Shown: positions 7,643-16,298, counted from the stretch's first letter. The stretch: 32,780 bases of DNA from Acidobacteria bacterium 28-1 (GCA_002050365.1 MWYZ01000033.1:1-32780); one strand, 5' to 3'. Notes: generated by a model not told the origin, from the letters alone. A program made the numbers and translations.

Positions 7643-8851
7643 ATGAGAAACGAAACCGCTAAAAAGAAAGAAACCACCGAAAAACTTGTTTTGCTCGACC
7701 CCGATTTGAAAAGTCCGCGAGCCAAAGATTTTGAAGATAAATTATTGTCATTCATCGTCGGGCAGGAACGCGCCGTCCGCCGGATGAGCGGGCTTTTTCA
7801 AATTTATTTGGCGGGAATGAACAACCCGGCGCGTCCCGTCGGAACGCTTCTGTTTTTAGGTCCGACCGGTTCGGGAAAAACTCGCGTGGTCGAAGCGGCG
7901 GCGCAAGTCCTTTTCGGCGAACCGCACGCAGTTGTCAAAATTGACTGCGCCGAATTTCAACATTCGCACGAGATTGCCAAACTCATTGGCTCGCCTCCGG
8001 GATACCTCGGGCACCGTGAAACATCGCCGATGTTGACGCAGGAAAATCTTGACAAGGCGCACACCGAAGAAAATAAATTAACCTTTGTGTTGTTTGACGA
8101 AATCGAAAAGGCTTCGGATGCTTTGTGGCAGCTTCTGCTTGGAATTCTTGATAAAGCGACCTTGACTTTGGGCGACAATCGGCGCGTTGATTTTTCAAAA
8201 ACCGTCGTCATCATGACTTCTAACTTAGGCGCCCGCGAGATGTCGGAGATGATTTCCGGCGGCATCGGTTTCGCTCCAACCAAGGCGACGAAAAACCAAG
8301 ATGACAACGAGATTGACACGAAAATTTATCGCACCGCGCTCGAAGCCGCGAAACGTAAATTCTCGCCTGAATTTATGAATCGGATTGATAAAGTCGTCGT
8401 GTTCAGAAGTTTGAAAGAACATCATCTGCGTCAGATTCTCAACATCGAACTGCGCGGCGTTCAGGAAAGAATTACCGATTCGGCGGGAACGAAATTCGTT
8501 TTTGAATGCACCACCGAAGCCAAGGAATTTTTGCTCGGCGAAGGCATCGATTTGAAATATGGAGCGCGCCATCTGAAACGCGCCATCGAGCGATTTCTGG
8601 TTTATCCGCTTTCAAATCTGGTGGCGACCGAACAAGTCGAAACCGGCGACCTCGTAACGGTTGATTTTGATAGTGAGCAAAACAAACTCATTTTCACGAA
8701 ACAATCCGGCAAGATGATTGTCAACGATTATGAAGGAGATCTTCTTGATGACCGACCGGAAATTAAATCCGATGCTGTCGGTTTGCCGCTTCCACAAGCG
8801 CGAGGTTTCTCGGAGAAAAGTAAATCAACGAGCGAAAATCAAGAGGTTTAA
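7643..8851 (+). CDS. Single-ring Clp/HSP100-type AAA+ ATPase (ClpC D2-like)
   Basis: The 402-residue protein corresponds to the second ATPase module plus C-terminal small domain of ClpA/ClpC/ClpB, with no N-domain and no first ring. Motifs: Walker A GPTGSGKT (73-80), pore loop GYLG (120-123), Walker B FVLFDE (148-153), sensor-1 N194 in MTSNLG, arginine finger R247 in FMNRIDK, sensor-2 GAR (307-309). After sensor 1 it carries IGF (208-210), at the position where ClpA/ClpC/ClpX carry the tripeptide that docks on ClpP; ClpB lacks it. It is probably a protein unfoldase that could feed a ClpP-type protease, but no protease gene is in the window. The last ~45 residues look disordered. A strong bidirectional terminator follows. 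Confidence 0.85.
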   Translation: MRNETAKKKETTEKLVLLDPDLKSPRAKDFEDKLLSFIVGQERAVRRMSGLFQIYLAGMNNPARPVGTLLFLGPTGSGKTRVVEAAAQVLFGEPHAVVKIDCAEFQHSHEIAKLIGSPPGYLGHRETSPMLTQENLDKAHTEENKLTFVLFDEIEKASDALWQLLLGILDKATLTLGDNRRVDFSKTVVIMTSNLGAREMSEMISGGIGFAPTKATKNQDDNEIDTKIYRTALEAAKRKFSPEFMNRIDKVVVFRSLKEHHLRQILNIELRGVQERITDSAGTKFVFECTTEAKEFLLGEGIDLKYGARHLKRAIERFLVYPLSNLVATEQVETGDLVTVDFDSEQNKLIFTKQSGKMIVNDYEGDLLDDRPEIKSDAVGLPLPQARGFSEKSKSTSENQEV

Positions 8852-8872
8852 TTAAAATTAACAGAAAAGTTT

Positions 8873-8911
8873 AGTGGCGAGTGAAAATTAATTTTCACTC
8901 GCCACTTTTTT
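8873..8911. terminator. Bidirectional rho-independent terminator
   Basis: Bases 8873-8906 form a perfect 34-bp palindrome with 17-bp arms (AGTGGCGAGTGAAAATT) and a T run on the plus side. It lies between the convergent AAA+ and cdaR genes and can serve both. Confidence 0.9.
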
Positions 8912-8936
8912 GCGAAAAGTATTTTTGAAACAACTT

Positions 8937-9854
8937 CTAATTGACTTTCAATTTTCTAATCTCAAATTTGTCCTGAAGTTCAGGCGGCAAAACTAAATTT
9001 AAAGACGTTTCGCCCGCTTCGGTTTTAACGATTTCAACGCGCAGATTTTCCGCTTTCAGAGATTCTAAAACCGAGCGACCGCCATACAAAATAACGGTTG
9101 CCGTTTTCTTTCCGGTATCTGTTTGGACGGGAACGGTAAAAAGTCTTTCGATGCGTTTCTCACCGATGCGGAAAGCGACATCAACGACGTTCGTATCAAG
9201 CACTGTAACTTTTGAATCGGCGATATTAAGCGGAATTCGCTGAGCTATAAAATCTTCCCTACGGTTTTCGAGGCTGACTTTTTCCGTCGGAACGGAGTCG
9301 AGCGATTTGATAAAACTTTCGGGTCCGCGCACGCGCACTTTTTGCGGCGCGACGATTTTGCTATAGACTTCAAAATTTTCGGGAATCGCTCCTTCGGTTT
9401 CGACTTTGACCGCAATTTCGCGCTCGGTTACCGTTTCGAGCTTGACCGCGATTTTATTCGGCTGCACTTCTTCGAGTCGAACGCCGGTCGGCAGTTCGAC
9501 GTTAACGTTGTCAGACGTAATTTGAATCGTTCGGTCGCCCGCCTGAACATCGGTTAAATCCAGCACGACAATTAAATTTTCTTCTTTAATTTGGTCAATT
9601 TTTCGTTTGTCGCCCGTTACCAATAAATCAACTTCCTGCACGGAGATGTCGGTCGCTTCAATTGTGTCGGCGACGCGCGGTTTTAGGGTAACGTCCCTCA
9701 ATCGTTCGGTGGTCGGCTGTCCCGTTACGCCAAGCCATAGCGTAACGGTAATAAAAAGCGCAATCACTTTCGTCAGCCAATCTTCTAAAAAGATGCGCCG
9801 AAATAAATGGCGAAAGGAAAATTGCCATTCTCCTTTTTGAAAAAACTTTTCCAT
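8937..9854 (-). CDS. cdaR: YbbR-domain protein CdaR, partner of CdaA
   Basis: The 305-residue protein has one N-terminal membrane anchor (WLTKVIALFITVTLWLGVTG, about residues 30-49), then YbbR repeats: strand-rich units with hallmarks such as VLDLTDVQAGDRTIQI, VRVRGPESFIKSLDSV and VPVQTDTGKK. In Firmicutes CdaR binds the membrane-bound c-di-AMP synthase CdaA and modulates it. Here it lies just downstream of cdaA on the same strand, separated by 97 bases almost filled by a near-perfect hairpin repeat, which could influence the relative expression of the two genes. No signal peptide cleavage site is evident, so it should stay anchored. Confidence 0.9.
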   Translation of the reverse strand: MEKFFQKGEWQFSFRHLFRRIFLEDWLTKVIALFITVTLWLGVTGQPTTERLRDVTLKPRVADTIEATDISVQEVDLLVTGDKRKIDQIKEENLIVVLDLTDVQAGDRTIQITSDNVNVELPTGVRLEEVQPNKIAVKLETVTEREIAVKVETEGAIPENFEVYSKIVAPQKVRVRGPESFIKSLDSVPTEKVSLENRREDFIAQRIPLNIADSKVTVLDTNVVDVAFRIGEKRIERLFTVPVQTDTGKKTATVILYGGRSVLESLKAENLRVEIVKTEAGETSLNLVLPPELQDKFEIRKLKVN

Positions 9855-9867
9855 CGGGAAAATTATA

Positions 9868-9943
9868 AGAGTTCAAAGTTTAAGGTTCAAAGTTCAAAGT
9901 TAACAAAACTACTTTGAACTTTGAACCTTGAACTTTGAACTCT
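9868..9943. repeat. Near-perfect inverted heptamer repeat, unit GTTCAAA
   Basis: Arms 9868-9900 and 9911-9943 are complementary at 32 of 33 positions around a 10-nt loop. Each arm is a run of GTTCAAA-like heptamers. It lies entirely in the cdaA-cdaR spacer. Confidence 0.85.
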
Positions 9944-9951
9944 ATTCAAAA

Positions 9952-10791
9952 CTATCCAACCGTTATCTCCGATTCGGCTTCCTTCATCGTCTTAGTCGCT
10001 TCGCGTTTCTTCTCGACGACGGGAATTTCCATCGCGCCCAAGAGCAGTGAACGGAGTGCTGTCGTGTCTAAATTTCGTTTTACCTCGCCGCTTTCGACAA
10101 AAGTAATAAGACCTGTTTCTTCCGATACGACGACCGAAACCGCGTCCGAGCCTTCCGTTACGCCGATTGCGGCGCGATGCCGGGTGCCGAGTTCGCGCGA
10201 AACGCTCGGGTTTTTTGTCAGAGGCAGAAAAACCGAAGCGGCGGCGATACGCTCGTTTTGAATAATCACCGCACCGTCGTGAAGCGGCGTGGTCGGATTG
10301 AAAATCGTCACCAACAAATCGTAACTGAGTTTTGCATCGATCGATACGCCCGCATCAATCAAATTTCTCAAACCGACGTTGCGCTCGACAACAATCAACG
10401 CGCCGATTTTCTCCGACGAGAGCGTCGTTGCCGCAAGGACGATTTCATCGTAAATCGTTTCGCCGAGTTGTCCGCGCTGCCTTCGCAAAACAGGAATACG
10501 AAGGCGGTTGCCAAAATAAATTAACGCTTGCCGAATTTCCGATTGAAAAAGAACGATAATTGCTACACCGATATAAAGCACGGCGGAACGCAAAACAAAC
10601 TCAAGCGTCGCCAAATCCTGCGCGACCGCCATCCAATATAAAAGAGCCAGAATGACCATTCCAACCACCGTCGGCACGGCGCGCGTGCCGCGCAGAAGTT
10701 TCAGCACGACATAAACGATGATGAAAACCAACGTCATATCCAGCACGTTTCGCACTGTGTTAATCGTTGGAATGTAATCGTTTAACTGCAT
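9952..10791 (-). CDS. cdaA: Membrane-bound diadenylate cyclase CdaA
   Basis: Three hydrophobic helices occupy about residues 15-80 and 279 residues is the usual CdaA length. The DisA_N catalytic domain follows, with the two defining motifs: DGA in TPLHDGAVII and RHR in LGTRHRAAIG. It converts two ATP into c-di-AMP, a messenger for potassium, osmotic and wall homeostasis. AAAAGAG precedes the ATG. cdaR lies downstream. The upstream neighbours (CDF exporter, site-2 protease, MreB homologue, cyclase) are on the same strand, suggesting an envelope and ion-related cluster, though each spacer contains a hairpin that may separate transcripts. The C-terminal 30 residues are charged and probably disordered. 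Confidence 0.95.
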   Translation of the reverse strand: MQLNDYIPTINTVRNVLDMTLVFIIVYVVLKLLRGTRAVPTVVGMVILALLYWMAVAQDLATLEFVLRSAVLYIGVAIIVLFQSEIRQALIYFGNRLRIPVLRRQRGQLGETIYDEIVLAATTLSSEKIGALIVVERNVGLRNLIDAGVSIDAKLSYDLLVTIFNPTTPLHDGAVIIQNERIAAASVFLPLTKNPSVSRELGTRHRAAIGVTEGSDAVSVVVSEETGLITFVESGEVKRNLDTTALRSLLLGAMEIPVVEKKREATKTMKEAESEITVG

Positions 10792-10800
10792 CTCTTTTAG

Positions 10801-10867
10801 TCGTGAGTCGTGAGTCTTAAGTCGTGAGTCGAGAAAAAATTGACTTACGGCTTAAGACTCACGACTC
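10801..10867. repeat. Inverted heptamer repeat, unit GAGTCGT
   Basis: Arms 10805-10830 and 10842-10867 are complementary at 24 of 26 positions with an 11-nt loop; each arm is tandem GAGTCGT/GAGTCTT/AAGTCGT units. It lies between the CDF and cdaA genes. Confidence 0.8.
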
Positions 10868-10868
10868 T

Positions 10869-11816
10869 TCATCCAATATGTTTCGGATTCACTTCTTTAC
10901 CGTTCGAGTTTTTGAGGCTCGCAGTTTCCAAGAATATCATATCAACTTTCGGCTCGGCTTTTTTCATATTTTCTTCAATCTCAGCGATGGTTTCAATAAT
11001 TTGTTCGTTCGTTAAATCATTTTTGAGACTGACGTGCGCGTTGACCAAAATTTGTTTCGGCGCAAGGTGCATCGTCAAAAGCTCGACGACTTCGACGACG
11101 CTTGGATGCGATTTGATAGCTTGGCGAATTGCTTCGACATTTTTCGGTGTTGCCGCTTCGCCTAATAGAAGTCCGCGCGAAGAACGCGCTAACCCGAATG
11201 CGACAATTGCCAAAACCACGCCGATAGCTACCGAAGCGATGCCGTCCCACATTACGCCTTCGGCGGGCGGAATTTTGTATTGCCCTAAAAGAAGTCCAGC
11301 CGCTGCGAGAACGATTCCAACGAGTGCCGCCGAATCTTCAAAAATAACGGTTTTTGCCGTTGGGTCTTTCGATTCGCGCAGATACTCGCCGAAGGTCAAG
11401 CCTTCGTGGTGCGCTTCTTTAATTTCCTGATAAAGCGCAAGCACAATCGAGGCGGCTTCGAGAACAAAGGAAATTCCCAGAATCCAATACGCCAACGCCA
11501 GATTCGTAATTTCGTGCGGATGACGAATTTTTTCGATGCCTTCGTAAATCGCATAAGTTGCACCGACTCCGAAAATAAAAATCGCTGCGATAAACGACCA
11601 GAAAAAGCGTTCCTTGCCGAAACCGAACGGATGTTTTTCAGACGCGGGACGCTTGTAAAAGCGCAGACCGAAAAGCAGAAAAACCTGATTGACCGTATCC
11701 GCCAAAGAGTGCAAGGATTCCGCCATCATTCCCGACGAGCCGGTAAAGATGGCGGCAATAAACTTTAGAATTGTGATTAAACCATTTGCAAAAAGTGCGC
11801 CTAAAACGGCTAGCAT
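10869..11816 (-). CDS. Cation diffusion facilitator (CDF) metal transporter
   Basis: The 315-residue protein shows the CDF layout: six hydrophobic segments within residues 1-215 and a cytoplasmic alpha/beta tail. Metal-site motifs are visible in the second helix (ESLHSLADT, H and D four apart) and in the fifth (EDSAALVG). The KRPASEKHPFGFGKERFFWS loop resembles the SLC30A9-like branch. It should export divalent metal ions (Zn2+, perhaps Fe2+ or Co2+) using the proton gradient. A GGAG Shine-Dalgarno lies upstream of the ATG. It stands between the site-2 protease and cdaA genes, each boundary marked by a hairpin repeat. The exact metal cannot be told from sequence alone. Confidence 0.9.
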   Translation of the reverse strand: MLAVLGALFANGLITILKFIAAIFTGSSGMMAESLHSLADTVNQVFLLFGLRFYKRPASEKHPFGFGKERFFWSFIAAIFIFGVGATYAIYEGIEKIRHPHEITNLALAYWILGISFVLEAASIVLALYQEIKEAHHEGLTFGEYLRESKDPTAKTVIFEDSAALVGIVLAAAGLLLGQYKIPPAEGVMWDGIASVAIGVVLAIVAFGLARSSRGLLLGEAATPKNVEAIRQAIKSHPSVVEVVELLTMHLAPKQILVNAHVSLKNDLTNEQIIETIAEIEENMKKAEPKVDMIFLETASLKNSNGKEVNPKHIG

Positions 11817-11850
11817 TAATTTCTCTCCTTTAGGTAAAACAAGATTTTAA

Positions 11851-11990
11851 GTGAAAAGGTGAAAAAGTGAAAAAGTGAAAAAGCGAAAAAGCAAAGTCTT
11901 TGAAAAGGTCTTTGATGATATTGAGCAGAAAAATTCGACGGGAGGCAAAACTTTTTCACCTTTTCACTTTTTCACTTTTTCCTGCTTTGC
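11851..11990. repeat. Inverted octamer repeat, unit GTGAAAAA
   Basis: The left arm 11851-11896 is tandem GTGAAAAA-type octamers; the right arm 11951-11990 is tandem TTTTTCAC units. The loop is ~54 nt. The right arm runs into the site-2 protease gene and supplies its last codons (RKK) and TGA stop. Confidence 0.75.
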
Positions 11991-13060
11991 ATAAATCCAA
12001 CCAGATTTCCCTGCGCGTCAATCACGCCGAGTGCGCCGACACCGTTCTCGCGCATCAACTCTCGCGCTTCCTGCAAAAGCGTGTCGGTTTCGACAAAATA
12101 CTCCGGCGTAATCGGGCGCATTACATCTTGAATTTTTGTTTCGCGCCAATTCTCACGCGGCAGTTTTTTCAAATCTTCCAGGGTTAAGATACCGTAAAGT
12201 TGCTTATTCTTAGCGACGGGAAAAACCGTCCGGCGGTGAAGCGTTAATATACGGTCAACAAAATGCAAAACATTCATTTCGGGCTCGATGGAAACAGGTA
12301 ATTTCATCACTTCTTCAACAACTTTTCGCTCTAAATTTTTAACTTCTCGAATTATTCCCTTCGCCGAATCGTACAAAAAAATTCCGACTAAAACTGCCCA
12401 AAAACCGGTAAGGAAATCACCCTGCACCAAGGCGATAAAGATGCCGAAAGCGATTAATGCCCATGCGATAACCTGCCCGCATCTGCCGGTCAAAACGGTC
12501 GCTTCGTTCAAATCCGTGCCGCGATGCCAGAGATACGCCCGCAGAACTCTGCCGCCGTCGAGTGGGTAACCGGGAAAAAGATTGAACACCGCCAGCAAAA
12601 AATTCAATAAAACGAGTGTGAAGAATAAATATGCGAGAATGCTCGATTCGAGCGAGTTAAAAATTGCCATCAAGCCGAGAAAGAGAAGCGCAAGCAAAAA
12701 ACTGGCAACCGGTCCGGCGACGGCGATGCGAAATTCGGCACGCGGCGTTTTCGGTTCGTGCCGAAACCTGGTTAACCCGCCGAACGGATGAAGCACGATT
12801 TCCAAAACCTGCACGCTCTCCATTCGGGCGACGACGGCGTGAGCGAGTTCGTGCAGGAAAATTGAGGCAAAGAATATTAAAGTTGCGGCAATTCCGAAAA
12901 TGAAACTCGTGAGAAAGTTTTCAGTCAAAGGATTAATGCTGTTTGCCGTAATCCAAGACATCAATGCCAACACGAAAAACCAACGGTAGTCCACACGCAC
13001 GGGAATTCCGAAGATGTGTGCGACGAGCAATTGACGTTTGAAAAATTCAAGAAAACGCAT
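11972..13060 (-). CDS. Site-2 protease family (M50) metalloprotease with CBS pair
   Basis: The membrane part (residues ~1-235) holds the zinc protease motif HELAH (H70, E71, H74) and the second metal-ligand motif in LFPGYPLDGGRVL. The 120 C-terminal residues form two CBS domains (KLPVSIEPEMNVLHFVDRIL and DVMRPITPEYFVETD), which usually sense adenine nucleotides. This matches the SpoIVFB-like branch of M50, which cuts membrane-bound regulators within the bilayer. The substrate here is unknown; the membrane anti-sigma factor at 5809-6666 is one possibility but there is no direct evidence. Odd: the final residues and stop are encoded by an intergenic hairpin repeat. Confidence 0.9.
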   Translation of the reverse strand: MRFLEFFKRQLLVAHIFGIPVRVDYRWFFVLALMSWITANSINPLTENFLTSFIFGIAATLIFFASIFLHELAHAVVARMESVQVLEIVLHPFGGLTRFRHEPKTPRAEFRIAVAGPVASFLLALLFLGLMAIFNSLESSILAYLFFTLVLLNFLLAVFNLFPGYPLDGGRVLRAYLWHRGTDLNEATVLTGRCGQVIAWALIAFGIFIALVQGDFLTGFWAVLVGIFLYDSAKGIIREVKNLERKVVEEVMKLPVSIEPEMNVLHFVDRILTLHRRTVFPVAKNKQLYGILTLEDLKKLPRENWRETKIQDVMRPITPEYFVETDTLLQEARELMRENGVGALGVIDAQGNLVGFMQSRKK

Positions 13061-13107
13061 CGGTAAAATTAAACCACAAAATTAATGAATGTCGAAAGAG
13101 ATTTCGC

Positions 13108-13320
13108 TTAGGGCGAACGCATCACTTTTTTTCTTTATTTTCAGTTATTTAGTTTTTTAATCAATGGGTTGCGTGAATAAACATTAAGCGATTCTTTGAA
13201 TTTTGCACAAATTTTCAATGTAAAAATTTTGAAATAATTCGCAAAGCTGAATTCTAACTCCAATAACTAAAGCGTTTTGCCTCAATATTTATTTTTGCAA
13301 AAGTGATGCGTTCGCCCTAA
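13108..13320. mobile_element. 213-bp MITE with 22-bp TIRs and 8-bp target duplication
   Basis: The ends are perfect 22-bp terminal inverted repeats, TTAGGGCGAACGCATCAC plus TTTT. They are flanked by identical 8-bp copies of GATTTCGC (13100-13107 and 13321-13328). The AT-rich interior has no open frame. This is a non-autonomous element that was moved by a transposase not in the window. An 8-bp duplication would fit ISAs1 or similar families, but that is only a guess. The remaining bases of 13061-13429 hold nothing I recognise. Confidence 0.85.
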
Positions 13321-13429
13321 GATTTCGCTTTGGTTGGTTGGCTCGAAGAGGTTATGAATACAGAGAGCGTTTAAACAGTGTATCGGACGGCGACATTTGC
13401 CGGCAAGACGCTGGCGTTCCATAAAATTT

Positions 13430-14503
13430 TTACGCTTCGTAAGAAATCTCGGCGTTTTGCAGAACGTGGAGTTCGGTGCGCGAAACTTTTTCAAGCAGTT
13501 CCGGTTCGTCGAACATATTCAATAATCCGCGCACGGTAGCGTAGCGTGGCTCGTCGGACACGATGACGGAGAGATTTACAAAGTTACGGAGGTATTGGTC
13601 AACACCATTAAGAAGTGCGCCGCCGCCGGTTAAGATAATGCCTCGGTCGTGTATATCCGCCGCAACTTCCGGTCTGAGCTCCGTTAAAGTGTCGCTGACA
13701 ACTTGTGCGACGCGGCGCACAATGGTTTCGACGACCGGATAAATTTCGCCAACCGTGATTTCAACCGCGCCCGGACTTCCCGTCTGTACGTCGCGTCCGC
13801 GCACAAAGAATGTTTTGTCTAAATCTTCGGGCAAAAATGCCGTAGCAAATTGAGTTTTGATGTTTTCCGTCGTTTCATCACCGACCTGCAAACCACGATG
13901 TTTTCTCAAATGATTTGACAAAGCCAAATTTATCTCTCCGCTCCCGATGCGTTCAGAACGCGAATGAACGACGCTACCCTTGGCGACGACAGCGATGTTA
14001 GTCGTTCCTGCGCCGATATCAACCACCGCCGAAGCGCGTTTGTCGCGCGGCGTTATGCCTGCGCCGAACGCCGCCGCAAGTCCTTCCTCCATCATATAAA
14101 CTTTGCCGATGTGCGCGTCTTCCGCCGCGTTCATCAAAGCGCGCTGTTCGACGTGCGTAACTTCACCGAGCATACTCATTACGGCTTGTAGAGACATTTG
14201 CGAGCCGCCGCTTTTCGATTTTTTGACAAAATGCGCGAGCATTCTTTTAGTGCGTTCAAAGTCGGCGACCACGCCGCCCGAAAGCGGAGCCAGCACGGTA
14301 ACATCGCGCCTCTCGCGTCCGCGCATGTCAAACGCTTCATGTCCGAAGGCGACTATTTCACCGGTCAATTCGTTAACAGCCACCATCGAAGGTTCATCCA
14401 AAACGATGTCGCGCCCTTTAACGGCAATAATCGTGCTGGCAGTTCCCATATCAATCGCCATCGAATCGGTAACTAATTTTTTTAATGACGATATTCCTAA
14501 CAT
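13430..14503 (-). CDS. mreB: MreB-family actin-like protein
   Basis: The 357-residue product has the actin-fold motifs of MreB: phosphate-1 DSMAIDMGTASTIIAV, phosphate-2 VVDIGAGTTNIAVV, and the adenosine motif GIILTGGGALLNG. MreB polymerises under the membrane and guides cell-wall synthesis. I start it at the ATG at 14503 because AGGAA lies nine bases upstream; an in-frame TTG at 14524 would add seven residues. No mreC, mreD, PBP2 or rodA is next to it, so this may be a paralogue rather than the main copy. The short insertions (GGSQMSLQAVM; TFFVRGRDVQTGSPG) are consistent with a divergent member. It follows the adenylate cyclase gene by ~75 bases. Confidence 0.88.
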   Translation of the reverse strand: MLGISSLKKLVTDSMAIDMGTASTIIAVKGRDIVLDEPSMVAVNELTGEIVAFGHEAFDMRGRERRDVTVLAPLSGGVVADFERTKRMLAHFVKKSKSGGSQMSLQAVMSMLGEVTHVEQRALMNAAEDAHIGKVYMMEEGLAAAFGAGITPRDKRASAVVDIGAGTTNIAVVAKGSVVHSRSERIGSGEINLALSNHLRKHRGLQVGDETTENIKTQFATAFLPEDLDKTFFVRGRDVQTGSPGAVEITVGEIYPVVETIVRRVAQVVSDTLTELRPEVAADIHDRGIILTGGGALLNGVDQYLRNFVNLSVIVSDEPRYATVRGLLNMFDEPELLEKVSRTELHVLQNAEISYEA

Positions 14504-14512
14504 ACGGATTGT

Positions 14513-14517
14513 TTCCT
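14513..14517 (-). promoter_or_regulatory. Shine-Dalgarno deciding the mreB-like start
   Basis: On the minus strand AGGAA lies nine bases before the ATG at 14503, and GGAG lies just beyond it. This favours the ATG over the upstream TTG at 14524. Confidence 0.55.
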
Positions 14518-14579
14518 GCTCCAAATAAGTTTTAAGTTCGGGAGAAAAAACTTAACTCAAAAAGACATCTAATCTTAAC

Positions 14580-16298
14580 TTAATTCCATTTTACTTCAAA
14601 TAGTGATACGGATTGCAAGCGATTTTTTACAGTTAAAGATTCTTGCGGCAAAAATGTAAACGAATCTCCGCCCGCCTGTGCCGTCGCTTCGCTGACCAAA
14701 ATCTGTCCGCCCCGCGCGCTCGATTCGAGCCGCGAAGCCAAATTAACCGTATCGCCTATCGCCGTATATTCCGAGCGTTGTTCCGAGCCAATGTAACCGA
14801 TGGTCGCCACGCCCGTGTGAAGCCCGATGCCGACGTGCACTCGGCTGATTCCTTCCGATTCCAATTCCTTATTCAAAGTTGCAAGTCGTCTTTGCATCGC
14901 AGTTGCCGTTTTGAGGGCGTTTTTCGCGTCTTCGGGCGTCGCGGTCGGCGCACCGAAAATTGCCATCAAGCCGTCACCGATATATTTATCGAGCGTTCCG
15001 CCGTGCGCGAAAATTATCTCGCTCATTGCCGTGAAATAACGATTGAGAAGCCCGACGACTTTTTCCGGATTTTCCCTCTCCGAAAACGCGGTAAATCCGC
15101 GAATGTCGGCAAAGAGAATCGTTACGGTTTGATTTACGCCGCCCAATTTGAATGAATCAGGATTTTCAAGCATTTGCTTGACGACGTATTCAGGCATAAA
15201 CCGCCCATAATTTGCCCGCGCCACTTCTTCTCTCGCAAGGCGTTTGTGCGCTTTGACGGTTTCGACAACCATCGCGGTCTGCGCGGCGACCGCGCTGATA
15301 AGCTCTAAATCGTCCGGACTAAACGCGGCAAACGGGTCAAAGCGGTCGGCATACATTACGCCGTGAACATTTGATTCGGTTATCAAAGGAGCGCAGATTG
15401 TCGAGCGAACGCCTTGCGCGACGATTGATTCCGCACCGCTAAACTGTTTGTCGGTTTTTGCGTCCTGCGACAGAAGCGCAACTCTATCGCGCATTACTTT
15501 CTGCGTAATCGTTCGGCTAATCGTCAGCTTTTCCGTCAAATTTTCAAGTTTCGCGTCACGCGCCCGGACGGCAATCGGATACAAGCTGTAATCGAGAATT
15601 TTGCCGTCAATTGATTCGTCGGCGAGCAGCGCAACAACTCTTTCAGCCGGCGTTCCACGAAAAATCAAATCCGTCGCCTTTATAAAAATTTCTTTCAAGT
15701 CAAACACTGTGCCAAGCGTCTTGCTCATTTCGTAAAGTAAATCTAACGCTTTAGCTTTGCGCCGCAATTCCTTAATTTCTTCAGCGGTGGCAACTCCTGT
15801 TTCGACCGTGATACTTGAGCGATGTCCGATAATTTCATGGGCGGAAATTTGCAGCTGCGTGTGTCCGAGCGGTTGATCGTCATAATTTACGCCGGTTGGA
15901 GCAATTTCTGTTTCGCCTATCAGAGCACTCGACGCGGAACTTTTCTTCGCCTCTGGCGGAGTTTCCAGAATTTTCGGCGTGCCGGTTTTCTTAAAATCCA
16001 GATTGCTTTCGCCGATAATAATGCGGTCGCCCTGTTCGAGAGTTTTTTCGAACCGCGGCACATTATTTACGAAAACGCGATTAATGCTTCGCTGAATTTC
16101 ACCGTTCTCCAAATAACCGTCAACAATCTTACAACTCGACGCTTCCGCGACAAGGTGCGCGTGGCGGCGCGAAACGCGGCGGTCGTTAAGCACGATGTCG
16201 TTTTCTTTAGCTCTGCCAATGTTATAAATCGTGTCGGGAAGCAGATTGACTTCCCAACTTCTGCCGCTCGCGTCGGTGATTTTAAGAATTGCGTTCAC
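14580..16298 (-). CDS. FHA-GAF class III adenylate cyclase
   Basis: Three domains follow in order: FHA (phosphothreonine binding; IGRAKENDIVLNDRRVSRRH), GAF (about 150 residues from KALDLLYEMSKTLGTVFDLK to QTAMVVETVKAHKR), and a class III cyclase domain. The latter has metal-binding aspartates in LFADIRGFTAF and KYIGDGLMAIFG, and the K of DKYIGD with the D of AIGDTVNLASR, which point to ATP rather than GTP. It probably makes cAMP in response to a ligand and a phosphoprotein partner. I start it at GTG 16298 (VNAILKITD). The frame stays open to a TTG at 16373, but those 25 codons lie in a repeat. It is divergent from the cysteine desulfurase gene. Confidence 0.9.
   Translation of the reverse strand: MNAILKITDASGRSWEVNLLPDTIYNIGRAKENDIVLNDRRVSRRHAHLVAEASSCKIVDGYLENGEIQRSINRVFVNNVPRFEKTLEQGDRIIIGESNLDFKKTGTPKILETPPEAKKSSASSALIGETEIAPTGVNYDDQPLGHTQLQISAHEIIGHRSSITVETGVATAEEIKELRRKAKALDLLYEMSKTLGTVFDLKEIFIKATDLIFRGTPAERVVALLADESIDGKILDYSLYPIAVRARDAKLENLTEKLTISRTITQKVMRDRVALLSQDAKTDKQFSGAESIVAQGVRSTICAPLITESNVHGVMYADRFDPFAAFSPDDLELISAVAAQTAMVVETVKAHKRLAREEVARANYGRFMPEYVVKQMLENPDSFKLGGVNQTVTILFADIRGFTAFSERENPEKVVGLLNRYFTAMSEIIFAHGGTLDKYIGDGLMAIFGAPTATPEDAKNALKTATAMQRRLATLNKELESEGISRVHVGIGLHTGVATIGYIGSEQRSEYTAIGDTVNLASRLESSARGGQILVSEATAQAGGDSFTFLPQESLTVKNRLQSVSLFEVKWN

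Noticed and set aside
7456-7755. 99-codon minus-strand frame over the AAA+ start
   Set aside because: It overlaps the strongly supported AAA+ gene and its Shine-Dalgarno and has no motif of its own.
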